Shown here one piece after another: positions 24,201 to 33,046 of a DNA stretch of 64,000 nt (position 1 is the stretch's first letter; each line of letters begins with the position of its first letter). The position numbers and the translations under genes are program-made. Under the pieces are notes generated by a model. The model worked only from the letters and a program-made list of their open reading frames with translations, was not told the DNA's origin and made no database searches. The stretch comes from Brevibacterium antiquum (GTDB lineage Bacteria; Actinomycetota; Actinomycetes; Actinomycetales; Brevibacteriaceae): assembly GCF_016107655.1 (NCBI RefSeq), contig NZ_JABASX010000004.1:62001-126000 (forward strand), in the 5' to 3' direction.

Positions 24201-24974
24201 ATGAGTCAACGACTCGCTGGCGTCGACAGGGCATTGTCAGTGATGGAGTCCCTTGCTCGGTCCGGCCATCAGGGATTGGCGTTGGGGGAGTTGGCCAGCG
24301 AGCTTGAGCTGGACAAGGCAGCAGTCCACCGAATCCTGGCAACCTTGAAGGCTCGCGGATTCGCGTCCCAGGACTATGAGACCGGCATCTATTGTGTGGG
24401 CCCCGCTCTGCTGAGAATGACCGACGACTATTTCAGTCATGACACCCTTCGTAATATCTTGCATAAGGTGGCCTTGCTGGTCAGTGCTGAGGCGAACGAA
24501 CTCTGTCACATCGGAGTTCCCGACGGCAACCACGTTCGCTATGTCGACAAGATCGAGCCGGAACTGGCCATTCGTGTGTATTCGCACGTGGGCATTCGCA
24601 ACCCCATGTGGACGACAGCTCTGGGCCGGGCTCTGCTGGCAGTCGACACGGCTTCGATGCCAGATCTGGCGTCGCGGCTGCAGCTTCCCGATGATGAAGC
24701 GACACACCTGGCCCAGATTGTCGGAGAAGCACGGAGCCGCGGCTATGCGACCGAGACCGAAGAGAACGAGAAGGGCATCAGCTGTGTGGCAGTGGCCGTG
24801 GAACGAGGCGGAGTCGGACAGGCCGCCGTGAGCCTCACAGTTCCGTCCGAGCGCATGGGCTCGCAGCGCATGGGTCACCTCGGGTTGAGACTTCGCGCCA
24901 TTTTAGAAGAGCAGTTGCCTCCGGGCCTGAGCCCGCAGTCCATCATGAATACCACTAGCGAAGGAAATAACTGA
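24201..24974 (+). CDS. IclR family transcriptional regulator
   Basis: 257 residues. The winged helix occupies about 1-65 (AGVDRALSVMESLARSGHQGLALGELASELELDKAAVHRILATL in pattern). The ligand-binding IclR domain occupies about 80-245, with YVDKIEPE, WTTALGRALLA, GYATETEENEKGISCVAVAV and AAVSLTVPS, all standard family blocks. It lies inside the operon it most likely controls, two nucleotides before the aldolase gene. The ligand is probably 2-keto-3-deoxygluconate or a related acid, by analogy with KdgR-type regulators. Confidence 0.92.
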   Translation: MSQRLAGVDRALSVMESLARSGHQGLALGELASELELDKAAVHRILATLKARGFASQDYETGIYCVGPALLRMTDDYFSHDTLRNILHKVALLVSAEANELCHIGVPDGNHVRYVDKIEPELAIRVYSHVGIRNPMWTTALGRALLAVDTASMPDLASRLQLPDDEATHLAQIVGEARSRGYATETEENEKGISCVAVAVERGGVGQAAVSLTVPSERMGSQRMGHLGLRLRAILEEQLPPGLSPQSIMNTTSEGNN

Positions 24975-24976
24975 CT

Positions 24977-25615
24977 ATGAGTCTGGCAACATTCGACACT
25001 CTGCTGGGCGGGCGAAAGATCATCGCCGTGCTGCGAGGAAGGGACTCTTCCCAGTACGAGGGTGTTATTGAGACTCTCATAGATTCCGGGGTAAACGGTA
25101 TCGAGCTGACGATGACGACTCCGGGCACTCTCGATGCACTCCCGGCTCTGCAGAAGCGTTTCGCTGACGATGCCTGTATCGGAGTTGGCACGGTTGTGAA
25201 AGAAGAAGCTGCGCGTAAGGCCATAGATTTGGGGGCAGAATACCTCGTGGCCCCCAACCTGAAATCCGAAGTCGTCTCTGTTGCAGTCGACGCAGCGGTC
25301 CCACTGCTGCCTGGAGTCCTGACCCCCTCAGAGGTCCAGCAGGCATTGGACCTCGGCGTGCAAACCGTCAAGATCTTTCCCGCTCAAACCGTCGGAGCTG
25401 GCTACCTCAAGCATCTGCGGGGACCGTTTCCTGAACTCCAGGCAATTCCGTCCGGGGGAGTGGACCTTGACGCAGCACGTGCGTGGCTGAGCGCCGGCGC
25501 CCCAGCCGTCAGCGTCGGAGGCCCACTTCTCGGTGACGTGTTCTCATCCGGCGACCTTGCCTGTCTGGGCCGCACCGCGAGTGCGTTCGTCCGTGAGTTG
25601 GAGACCGACTCGTGA
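24977..25615 (+). CDS. eda: 2-dehydro-3-deoxy-phosphogluconate (KDPG) aldolase
   Basis: 212 residues; ATG behind GAAGGAAATAACTGACT. A class I aldolase TIM barrel. KIIAVLRG holds the phosphate-binding Arg, GIELTMTTPG the catalytic Glu, IGVGTV follows, and the Schiff-base Lys is in TVKIFPAQ. IPSGGVDLDAARAWLSAGAPAVSVGGPLL closes the phosphate site. It splits KDPG into pyruvate and glyceraldehyde-3-phosphate in the cytosol. Its stop overlaps the KDG kinase start (GTGA), so the kinase product feeds directly to it. Confidence 0.94.
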   Translation: MSLATFDTLLGGRKIIAVLRGRDSSQYEGVIETLIDSGVNGIELTMTTPGTLDALPALQKRFADDACIGVGTVVKEEAARKAIDLGAEYLVAPNLKSEVVSVAVDAAVPLLPGVLTPSEVQQALDLGVQTVKIFPAQTVGAGYLKHLRGPFPELQAIPSGGVDLDAARAWLSAGAPAVSVGGPLLGDVFSSGDLACLGRTASAFVRELETDS

Positions 25616-26571
25616 GTCGATTCGTCACTCTGGGAGAGACAATGGGGCTAATCCGCTCTGAACGCATCGGTCACCTGGGAAACAACGCACCGATGGTTGC
25701 CGGCATGGGAGGGGCCGAGTCGAATGCGGCTATCGCTCTGGCCAGGTTGGGAAATGAGGTTTCCTGGGTGGGCAAAGTCGGTGATGATGACTTCGGTCGT
25801 CTCATCACTCGGGAACTCCGGGCAGAAAATGTGCAGACCTTCGGCCTCCTCGGTCGAGGTGCAACAGGTCTGATGGTCAAGACCACCCCACTCAACGGAC
25901 TGCAGGATGTCGTCTATTCCAGATCGTTGAGTGCTGGCTCGGAGCTCAGCAACTGCGACATTTCCGACGATGTCATTGCCGCGGCAGATGTCTTGCACCT
26001 CACCGGGATCACCTTGGCACTGTCCGACTCAGCCCGACAGGCCGCTTTTCATGCAGTGGAGGTTGCTCGCGCTGCCGGCGTGAAGGTCAGCTTCGACGTG
26101 AACTATCGGGCCAAGATGTGGTCCGTTGATGATGCTCATCGTGCCTGCAGTGAGCTGGCGGCACAGGCCGATATCGTCTTCGCAGGATTCGATGAAGTTC
26201 GACTGTTGTTGGGCGACGATGTGACCATCGGCCCTGATGAAGTCGCCTCGGCACTGCCGCGCATCGTTGACTTGGGCGCACAGACCCCGGTGGTCAAAGA
26301 AGGAACCCTTGGTTCCTGGAGTCTGTCCGGCGGCACAGTGGTCCACGTGCCGGCCGTCGTCGTTCCGAGTGTGGACACGGTGGGTGCCGGAGACGGTTTT
26401 GCTGCAGGATTTCTCGACGCATTGTCTCGCGGTGCCGGAATAGACGAGGCGCTTGAGCTGGGCGCACGAGTCGGCGCATTCGCCTGTCTGACACCCGGCG
26501 ATTGGGAAGGCTACCCGACACCCGAACAGCTGAAACTGCTTGACGGGGGCGGCGACACCGTCACTCGCTGA
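25612..26571 (+). CDS. kdgK: 2-keto-3-deoxygluconate kinase (PfkB family)
   Basis: 319 residues; GTG start overlapping the aldolase stop by 4 bp. The ribokinase/PfkB landmarks are GGAESNAAIALARLG near the N-terminus and DTVGAGDGFAAGFLDAL with the catalytic Asp near 260. FDVNYRAKMW and PVVKEG match sugar-acid kinases of the KdgK type. It phosphorylates KDG to KDPG with ATP. With the adjacent aldolase it forms a lower Entner-Doudoroff/hexuronate route. No dehydratase or dehydrogenase that would make KDG is in the window, so KDG is probably imported or made elsewhere. Confidence 0.92.
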   Translation: MSRFVTLGETMGLIRSERIGHLGNNAPMVAGMGGAESNAAIALARLGNEVSWVGKVGDDDFGRLITRELRAENVQTFGLLGRGATGLMVKTTPLNGLQDVVYSRSLSAGSELSNCDISDDVIAAADVLHLTGITLALSDSARQAAFHAVEVARAAGVKVSFDVNYRAKMWSVDDAHRACSELAAQADIVFAGFDEVRLLLGDDVTIGPDEVASALPRIVDLGAQTPVVKEGTLGSWSLSGGTVVHVPAVVVPSVDTVGAGDGFAAGFLDALSRGAGIDEALELGARVGAFACLTPGDWEGYPTPEQLKLLDGGGDTVTR

Positions 26572-26588
26572 CAGACCCCGACGACGTG

Positions 26589-26635
26589 AGATGCAGATGG
26601 TGCCCAGCGAATTTCGCTGGGCAGCATGTGCATCT
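26589..26635. repeat. 47-bp palindrome, copy 2
   Basis: Two 23-bp arms around one central T, with two internal mismatches. It matches copy 1 (22484-22530) at 44 of 47 positions. It begins 18 nt after the KDG kinase stop and lies between that gene and the convergent MatC-like transporter gene. The location suits a bidirectional terminator. Confidence 0.9.
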
Positions 26636-26696
26636 CGAGAACTGTGCGGAGAACAGTCACTATGGTCCGGGCGCCTCAACGGCCCGGATCACAGTC

Positions 26697-28064
26697 TCAG
26701 AAGAACATTGCCGGGACGACGAGACCGCCGACGAGGACGATGGGACCGATGATGACCATCGACATGCCGAACTTCACGAGGATGCGCGTGAGTCGCGCCT
26801 TGTGATCCTGTGGAGCCGTGGCCACGACCGTGGCACCCAGCGTCGAGAACGGTGAGACGTCGACGACGGCCGAGCACACGCCCAGGGCTGCGATGAGCGC
26901 CCAGCCGGGGACTCCGCCGGCGGCGATGAGGGGCAGTGCCAGCGGCACGAGAGCGGCGAGGATGCCGGTCGTCGACGCGAACGCTGAGACCAGCCCGCCC
27001 ACGATGCACAGGACGAAAGCGGCGATGAGCGGTGAACCGATCGCCTCGGCGCCCTCACCGAGCAGGTCCACAGCACCCATGTTCTGCAGCACGCCGACGA
27101 AGGTGATGATGCCGCCGACGAGCAGAACGGTCGACCAGTCGATCTTGGGCAGCGCGGCCTTGCCGGTCTTGGGATCGGCGAGTGAGAGGATCGCACCGAA
27201 GAAGAAGCACAGCAGACCGATATCGGGTTCCTTGCCGAACGCGGCCAGGACGACGACCGAACCGATGAGTCCGACCATGAGGACGACGGTGAGGATCTGC
27301 ACGAAGGAGAAGGGACCCGAATCCGAACTCGCCGAGGTGCTGGATGAGTCGAAGAGGGCTTCGTCGTCCTCGTCCTCACCGAAGGCCACCTTCGTCGCCG
27401 AGGCGGATCCGCGGGAGATCGTCGAACCGGAGTGCGCGGAGCCGGCTGCGGCCATGGCGGACTTACGCCCGAAGAGCGTGCGACCGAACATGAAGTAGGC
27501 GACGGCGAGCATCACGAGGTAGACGACGACGGCGATGCCGAAGAGCAGGAACGGCGACAGATCGATTCCCGCATCATGGGCGGTGCTGTAGGTGACGATG
27601 CCGTAGAGGCTGGTCGGAGCGAATCCGCCGGCGCCGATGGCGAAGCAGATCGCCAGGCCCATCAGCGCATAGTCGACGCCGTACTTGCGGGCCACCTGCA
27701 TACCCACCGGCATCATCACGAGACCGGCCAGGGGTGCACCCATGGAAGCAATGCCGGCTGTGATGACGAAGAAGACGATCGGGAGGAGGACGGCAGACGA
27801 ACCGACCTTCTCCAGCGCCCAGTCGATGATCTTGTCGACGGTCCCGTTCTCCTGCGCAATGGCGAAGAAGTAGGTGACCCCGGCCAGCAGGATCATGATG
27901 GAGAGCGGGAACTCGGCGATGATGTCCTCGACGGTCATGTCTGTCAGGAACAGGCCGGTGCCGGCGGCGCCGACGAGCATGAGCACGCCGATCTGCACAC
28001 CGCGGATCGCGCCGATTGCGAACAGGGCGATGAAGATCAACAACGCAATGATTTGAAGGAGCAT
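26697..28064 (-). CDS. MatC-like dicarboxylate/anion permease (IT superfamily)
   Basis: 455 residues from the ATG at 28064, behind GGGGAAAT. About 11-12 helices are visible. The N-terminal half opens MLLQIIALLIFIALFAIGAIRG and contains the re-entrant GIASMGAPLAGLVMMPVG and GAGGFAPTSLYGIV blocks, as in the MatC_N malonate/dicarboxylate carrier family. A charged loop rich in Glu, Asp and Ser lies near the middle. The second half repeats the re-entrant pattern (FASTTGILAALVPLALP). It probably imports a dicarboxylate. Its promoter carries the same palindrome pair as the KDG operon, so it is likely in the same IclR regulon. Confidence 0.85.
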   Translation of the reverse strand: MLLQIIALLIFIALFAIGAIRGVQIGVLMLVGAAGTGLFLTDMTVEDIIAEFPLSIMILLAGVTYFFAIAQENGTVDKIIDWALEKVGSSAVLLPIVFFVITAGIASMGAPLAGLVMMPVGMQVARKYGVDYALMGLAICFAIGAGGFAPTSLYGIVTYSTAHDAGIDLSPFLLFGIAVVVYLVMLAVAYFMFGRTLFGRKSAMAAAGSAHSGSTISRGSASATKVAFGEDEDDEALFDSSSTSASSDSGPFSFVQILTVVLMVGLIGSVVVLAAFGKEPDIGLLCFFFGAILSLADPKTGKAALPKIDWSTVLLVGGIITFVGVLQNMGAVDLLGEGAEAIGSPLIAAFVLCIVGGLVSAFASTTGILAALVPLALPLIAAGGVPGWALIAALGVCSAVVDVSPFSTLGATVVATAPQDHKARLTRILVKFGMSMVIIGPIVLVGGLVVPAMFF

Positions 28065-28086
28065 GATTTCCCCATTTAGGCTGAAA

Positions 28087-28123
28087 TTTCGCTGAACGAA
28101 ACTGAATGACTCGCTGAGCGACA
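28087..28123 (-). promoter_or_regulatory. Tandem IclR-type operators upstream of the MatC-like gene
   Basis: TTTCGCT-G-AACGAAA (28087-28101) and ACTCGCT-G-AGCGACA (28109-28123) are near-palindromes centred 22 bp apart, starting 23 bp upstream of the transporter start codon. They match the TTTCGCT-N-AGCGAAA operator before the MFS gene. Confidence 0.58.
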
Positions 28124-28212
28124 CTACCAGCTCAGTCACGACAGGTGCGGTTGCCACCAGGCGGACGGCCGCAATTTCCCAAATATCGGAACGTGCTGGT
28201 GCTGTGCTGAGA

Positions 28213-29595
28213 TCAGCCCATGACGTTTCCGCTTGTTCCAGCCGGAGACCTCAGGCGAGAGAAGGTTCCCAGGTTCAGTTCCCCTCCTGTGTGCCCAAGC
28301 GCAATCCGGACGGGGTCATGGTCATGGTCATGACCGTGCTCGACGGCATCGATGAGTTCTGCCATGGCCTCGCCGACCAGCGGAGCATTCTTGAACTGGT
28401 TGCCGCTGGTCCCGATCGCCTGATAGAAGCCATCCGCCTCGGAACGGTCGTAGATGGGAGTCCAATCGGTGGAGGCATCATAGACGCCGACGACTCCGCG
28501 GGCCCGGTTCGGGATCGTGATGTCGGTGAAGCGTTTGGCAGCTCGCAGAGCCTGCGTCTCGAACTGCTCGGGACGAACACTCATCGATACTGTGTCGGGG
28601 TCCTCGACCCACTCCAACTCATCACATTCGGGTTCCGAGCCTCCGATGAGCAGCTGACCGCCTACCTCGGCGCGCATATAGGTGCCGATGCCGGCATCGA
28701 GGAGCGCAGGAATAGGAGTGCCGTCACTGCGGATGACGGTCGATTCCGCCGGCAGAGTATGGACTTCTTGGCGCAGGGGAGTCAGCGAGACTCCGTGGTC
28801 GGATCCGACACCGGCGAGCTCGTTGAACCGCGAAGACCAGGGTCCGGCCGCATTGACCACGACGTCGGCGTCGAGAACCCGACCATCGGAGAGGTTGAGC
28901 GTCCACGCCGCGCTTGACTGTCCGGTGGCGCCATCTTCGGGACGGACATCGGAGGCATCGTGATTCCCCTCCGAGGCTCGGTAGTCCTCGTCGGAGACAC
29001 TGTGGCGCACGCCGATGACTTCGGCGTTGTAGAGGAACTGGGCACCGTGTCGCTTCGCGGCGCGAGCGAAGTTCTCCGTGGCCAGTACGGGATCGGAGAT
29101 GTACCCGCCGTCTGATGTGTACAGTGCCGTTGCGGGCTCGTCGCTGTCGTTGAGGAACGCCGGATCATCGGGGCGCTTTGGTGGATAGTGGTTCGAGGTA
29201 TCGACGCCGGGCAGCTCCCGGGCGAGGTCGGCCGCGTCCCAGTCGGCGTAGGGGATCGAGAGATCCGCGAAGTCTGTGCGGATGGTGTCCGGGAGCAGTC
29301 CGGGTATGTCGATGACGGCCATGCCGGTGCGGATGAAGTCCGCGACCGGCTCTGATTCCGGTGCCTGAACATGGCCGCGCAGGTTCTCCCAGAGGTGCTT
29401 CGACTCCCAAGCCATGGCAATGGAGTCCCGCAGAGAATAGGTGAAGCGAACGATCGCGCTGGTGGCCCCGGTCGAGCCCTGCGCCGGACCGGATTTCTTG
29501 TCGACGACGGTGACCGCGTATCCGCGTTTGGCCAAGGAGAACGCGATCGACGCTCCCATCACGCCGCTGCCGACGACTATCGCGTTCGCGCTCAT
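28213..29595 (-). CDS. FAD-dependent oxidoreductase of the DAO/sarcosine oxidase family
   Basis: 460 residues from the ATG at 29595, behind AAGGGTG. The N-terminal ADP-binding dinucleotide fold is intact (AIVVGSGVMGASIAFSLAKRGYAVTVVDK). The GSTGATSAIVRFTYS segment is typical of the glycine/D-amino-acid oxidase superfamily, and VVNAAGPWSSRFNELAG is the second FAD contact. RGVVGVYDASTDWTPIYDR and GTSGNQFKNAPLVGEAMAEL form the C-terminal flavin site. Such enzymes oxidise the C-N bond of N-methylated or D-amino acids. The substrate is not deducible. It lies 148 nt upstream of the MatC-like gene but probably has a separate promoter. Confidence 0.87.
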   Translation of the reverse strand: MSANAIVVGSGVMGASIAFSLAKRGYAVTVVDKKSGPAQGSTGATSAIVRFTYSLRDSIAMAWESKHLWENLRGHVQAPESEPVADFIRTGMAVIDIPGLLPDTIRTDFADLSIPYADWDAADLARELPGVDTSNHYPPKRPDDPAFLNDSDEPATALYTSDGGYISDPVLATENFARAAKRHGAQFLYNAEVIGVRHSVSDEDYRASEGNHDASDVRPEDGATGQSSAAWTLNLSDGRVLDADVVVNAAGPWSSRFNELAGVGSDHGVSLTPLRQEVHTLPAESTVIRSDGTPIPALLDAGIGTYMRAEVGGQLLIGGSEPECDELEWVEDPDTVSMSVRPEQFETQALRAAKRFTDITIPNRARGVVGVYDASTDWTPIYDRSEADGFYQAIGTSGNQFKNAPLVGEAMAELIDAVEHGHDHDHDPVRIALGHTGGELNLGTFSRLRSPAGTSGNVMG

Positions 29596-29705
29596 TGCAG
29601 CACCCTTCGACTGAATCATGGTTCGACTTCGCAATCATCGTAACGAGAGCGGGTTGTCTGCAGAGGGAGCTTCCAGCATGTGTGCACCGAGGCAGGCGTT
29701 TAAGC

Positions 29706-30821
29706 TCAGGTCAGCATCAGGGCACCGCCGAGCCCGATCACGGCGACGATGAGAGTCGTCGTCGCGGCCAGGCCGATCGGACCGGCGCCGAGGTTGCGCA
29801 GGGAACGCCATTGGACTCCGCGGCCGAGGGCGAACATCGCCATGGCCAGACACACGGTCTGGATCCAGCCCAGACCGGAGACCGCGAAGTCCGGCAACAG
29901 GCCGAAGGTGCGCAGGCCCGCCATAATGAGGAAGCCGAGGACGAACAGCGGCACGATGGGCGGACGCTTCGTCGCAGGTGCAGCAGCCGACTGCACCTGT
30001 GCCGACGAGGACCCGGCGGCCGGCGTAGACTGAGCGGCCGCCTCGGCGGGGGACTGCGACGTCGCCTCATTCCGTGACATCGCGGCGGAGGAAGCCATCG
30101 CTGCCCGCTCGCGGCTCTCATTGCGGCGCATCACCATGCTGAGCACGGCGACGGTCGGGGCGAGCATGATGACACGGGAGAGCTTGACGAGGACGGCAAC
30201 CTGCAGGGCCGCGGGCCCGATGATGCCGCCGATCGCGACGACCTGCGCGACCTCGTGCGTGGACGCACCGCCCCACATGCCGGCGGTGTCCTGGGCTAGC
30301 CCGAAGGCAACGCTCAGCGAGGGGATCACGGCGATCATCAGCGTGCCGAAGAGGACCACGAGACCGATCGCCGCGGCCACGTCCTCCTTCTTCGCCTTCA
30401 GCGTCGACTCGACCCCGGCGACTGCGGCGGCTCCGCAGATGCCGAACCCGCAGCCGATGAGCAGCGCGAGATTCGAATCGACGCGGAACGGACGCGCCAG
30501 CAGCAGACCGGAGACGATGCCGACTGCGACGACGATCGCGGCGAGGACGAGGACCAGCCAGCCGAGGTCGAGGATATCGCCGAGCACGACCTGCGCGCCG
30601 AGGGCCACAATGCCCAGACGCAGGAGGGGTTTGGCCGCGAAGTCGAGACCGGGACGGAAGATCTGCGGCAGTTCGGGGAGCACATTTCCGACGATGATGC
30701 CCAGGACGATGGCGATGAGCAGCGGGGAGAGGATGGGAGCCACCATCGAGACGGGCCACGCGATGGCTGTGGCTGCTGCGGCGACTCCCAAGCCAGGGAG
30801 GAGGTAGACGATGCGATTCAT
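29706..30821 (-). CDS. YeiH/UPF0324 family putative sulfate exporter
   Basis: 371 residues with about ten helices. The family signature is present: LLIAIVLGIIVGN, LRLGIVALGAQV, the IGCGFGICGAAAVAG block, and GGASTHEVAQVVAIGG around a conserved His/Glu. A long hydrophilic, Ala/Ser/Gln-rich loop lies at about 225-285 and is larger than usual. Family members are annotated as putative sulfate or sulfonate-derived anion exporters. It is divergent from a LysR gene, the usual arrangement for YeiH/YeiE. Confidence 0.88.
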   Translation of the reverse strand: MNRIVYLLPGLGVAAAATAIAWPVSMVAPILSPLLIAIVLGIIVGNVLPELPQIFRPGLDFAAKPLLRLGIVALGAQVVLGDILDLGWLVLVLAAIVVAVGIVSGLLLARPFRVDSNLALLIGCGFGICGAAAVAGVESTLKAKKEDVAAAIGLVVLFGTLMIAVIPSLSVAFGLAQDTAGMWGGASTHEVAQVVAIGGIIGPAALQVAVLVKLSRVIMLAPTVAVLSMVMRRNESRERAAMASSAAMSRNEATSQSPAEAAAQSTPAAGSSSAQVQSAAAPATKRPPIVPLFVLGFLIMAGLRTFGLLPDFAVSGLGWIQTVCLAMAMFALGRGVQWRSLRNLGAGPIGLAATTTLIVAVIGLGGALMLT

Positions 30822-30907
30822 GAGTTCAGTCTGTCAAGCGGCCGGGGTTTTCGGTAGACGGTATTGTTCGACCGACCCATATGGCACTGATATGGCAGAA
30901 TTGGGGC

Positions 30908-31825
30908 ATGCGAGACCTCAGCAGAATGCAGGACTGGCCCGAGCTTCCGGCTCTGGGGCTGCTGGTGACGCTGAGCGCGAGCGCCCAGTCCATCGGTCAG
31001 GCCGCCGAGGCGATGGGCCTTGCCCAGCCGAATGCCTCACGCAGTCTGCGCAACCTCGAGCGAGACCTCAAGGTGCCGCTGCTGAAGCGCTCGCCGCAGG
31101 GCACCCAGCTCACCGCCGAAGGCCACGCCGTTGCCCAGTGGGCCTCGAAGGTCATCGACGCCTATGCCGATCTCAACGCCGGCACTCGAGCCATCCAGGA
31201 CGCGCGGGCCGGCACCGTGCGGGTGTCCGCCTCACTGACTGTGGCCGAATACCTGCTGCCCCGGTACTTGACGACGTTCACCTCGACGCACCCCGACATC
31301 GATGTGGGCCTGGCGGTCGAGAACTCCTCCGCAGTCATCGCCGCCGTGCGTGAGCAGCGCTGCGACCTCGGCCTCATCGAGTCCGTATCCCTGCCCCAGG
31401 ATTTCCCCGCCGAGGTGGTCGGCCATGACCGGCTCATGATCGCCGCCGCACCCGCCTTCGCCGATGCCTGGACTGACCCGATCACCGCCGAGGCGCTGGC
31501 CGAGGTTCCGCTGCTGGTCAGAGAGGTCGGTTCGGGAACGAGAGAGGTCCTCGACGCCGCGTTGGCGCAGTTCGGTGGGGCACGTGTGGCAGGGGAGTAC
31601 GGGTCGAACTCGGCGCTGAAGATCGCAGCGGCCACCGGCATCGCACCGGTCGTGCTCTCTGAGCTGGCCCTGCGCGATGACTTCCGGGCCCAACGCTTAG
31701 TGCCGCTGCCGGTGGAGGCCGGAGTCGCCCTCGAACGCGAGCTGCACGCGGTGTGGTCACCCAGGCGACGACTCTCAGCCGGAGCCAGAGCACTGCTCGA
31801 GCACATGGTGCGGGTGCGCGACTGA
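30908..31825 (+). CDS. LysR family transcriptional regulator
   Basis: 305 residues from the ATG at 30908; an in-frame ATG at 30881 is an alternative and neither ribosome site is strong. The LysR helix-turn-helix is clear (LPALGLLVTLSASAQSIGQAAEAMGLAQPNASRSLRNLERDL in pattern, about 10-50). A periplasmic-binding-like effector domain follows from about 95. It is divergent from the YeiH-type exporter gene and probably activates it, as YeiE does for YeiH in enterobacteria. Confidence 0.88.
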   Translation: MRDLSRMQDWPELPALGLLVTLSASAQSIGQAAEAMGLAQPNASRSLRNLERDLKVPLLKRSPQGTQLTAEGHAVAQWASKVIDAYADLNAGTRAIQDARAGTVRVSASLTVAEYLLPRYLTTFTSTHPDIDVGLAVENSSAVIAAVREQRCDLGLIESVSLPQDFPAEVVGHDRLMIAAAPAFADAWTDPITAEALAEVPLLVREVGSGTREVLDAALAQFGGARVAGEYGSNSALKIAAATGIAPVVLSELALRDDFRAQRLVPLPVEAGVALERELHAVWSPRRRLSAGARALLEHMVRVRD

Positions 31826-31888
31826 GACGTCACTGCCACGACTGAGACATCGGTGCGCAGCGGTCGGCTCTCGGCATATATTGGGACG

Positions 31889-33046
31889 ATGACCTCACGA
31901 GATTTCTCCCACGCACCAGAAACCGTCCTCGTCGAAGCGGGTCGTCCGCAGCGCTCGAACGGTTCGTCGGTGAACCCGCCGATCGAACTGTCCTCGACCT
32001 TCGTCGGCAGCGGAGAGATCGACCATTCCGAGCATGTCTACGGGCGATTTTCGACACCGGCCTGGACCCCGTTCGAAGAGGCATTGGCCGAACTCGAACA
32101 TGCCGAACTTCCCGGACTGGTCTTCGGCTCAGGGCTGGCGGCGATCGCCGCTGCGCTCAGCCTGGTCCCACGCGGCGGCACTCTGATCATGCCCCAGCAC
32201 TGCTACCAGGGCTCACTGGAGTCCGCGGGCGAGGTCGCCGAGCGCAGCGGATTCGATTTCGTCACCGTCGACATCGCCGACACCGGCGCCGTCGTCAGCG
32301 CACTCGATGACGTTGCTGCCGCCTCGGCGGTGCTGTGGATCGAATCGCCGACCAACCCGATGCTCGAAGTCGCTGACACACCCGCACTCATCTCCGCTGC
32401 GCGCGATCGCGGCATCCTGACCGTTGTCGACAACACCTTCGCGACTCCGCTCCTGCAGACGCCGCTTGATCTGGGCGCGGACGTCGTCGTCCACTCCGTC
32501 ACCAAATACCTCGCCGGACACTCGGATGTCGTCCTCGGCGCGGCGCTGACAAGCAACGAAGATCTTCACAAGCGGCTTCATAGTGAACGCTCACTGCGCG
32601 GAGCCATCGCCGGTCCCTTCGAGGTGTGGTTGGCGCTGCGGGGCCTGCGGACGCTGTCTGTGCGCATGGAGCGAGCCCAGGCCAATGCCGCGCTGATCGC
32701 CGAACGGCTGAGTTCGCATCCCAACGTCGTCGAGACCCGCTACCCGGGTCTGCCCGGAGACCCCGGGCATGAGCGTGCGGCGTCGCAGATGTCGGGATTC
32801 GGTGCGGTGGTCGCCTTCTGCACGGAGACCGCGCAGCAGGCCACCGCCGTCGCCGAGGCGGTCCGGGTGTGGACGCCGGCCACCTCCCTGGGCGGTGTGG
32901 AGTCCCTCATCGAACGCCGTCGGCGCAATGCCTCGGAACCGGAGTCGGTCCCCGACGGGCTGCTGCGTCTGAGCGTGGGCATCGAACACGCCGACGACTT
33001 GTGGAACGACCTCGACGCGGCCATCCGTGCCGCCCACGGCGCCTGA
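31889..33046 (+). CDS. Cys/Met-metabolism PLP enzyme (cystathionine gamma-synthase/lyase-like)
   Basis: 385 residues from the ATG at 31889. The fold type I PLP landmarks are VFGSGLAAIAAAL (about 78-90), the ESPTNPMLEVAD loop, Asp181 in VVDNTFATP, and the PLP-binding Lys206 in SVTKYLAGHSDV. EVWLALRGLRTLSVRMERA and VESLIERRR complete the family pattern. These enzymes act on cystathionine, O-acetyl/succinyl-homoserine or related thioethers. The specific reaction cannot be fixed. It overlaps the next GNAT gene by one base and forms an operon with it. Confidence 0.9.
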   Translation: MTSRDFSHAPETVLVEAGRPQRSNGSSVNPPIELSSTFVGSGEIDHSEHVYGRFSTPAWTPFEEALAELEHAELPGLVFGSGLAAIAAALSLVPRGGTLIMPQHCYQGSLESAGEVAERSGFDFVTVDIADTGAVVSALDDVAAASAVLWIESPTNPMLEVADTPALISAARDRGILTVVDNTFATPLLQTPLDLGADVVVHSVTKYLAGHSDVVLGAALTSNEDLHKRLHSERSLRGAIAGPFEVWLALRGLRTLSVRMERAQANAALIAERLSSHPNVVETRYPGLPGDPGHERAASQMSGFGAVVAFCTETAQQATAVAEAVRVWTPATSLGGVESLIERRRRNASEPESVPDGLLRLSVGIEHADDLWNDLDAAIRAAHGA

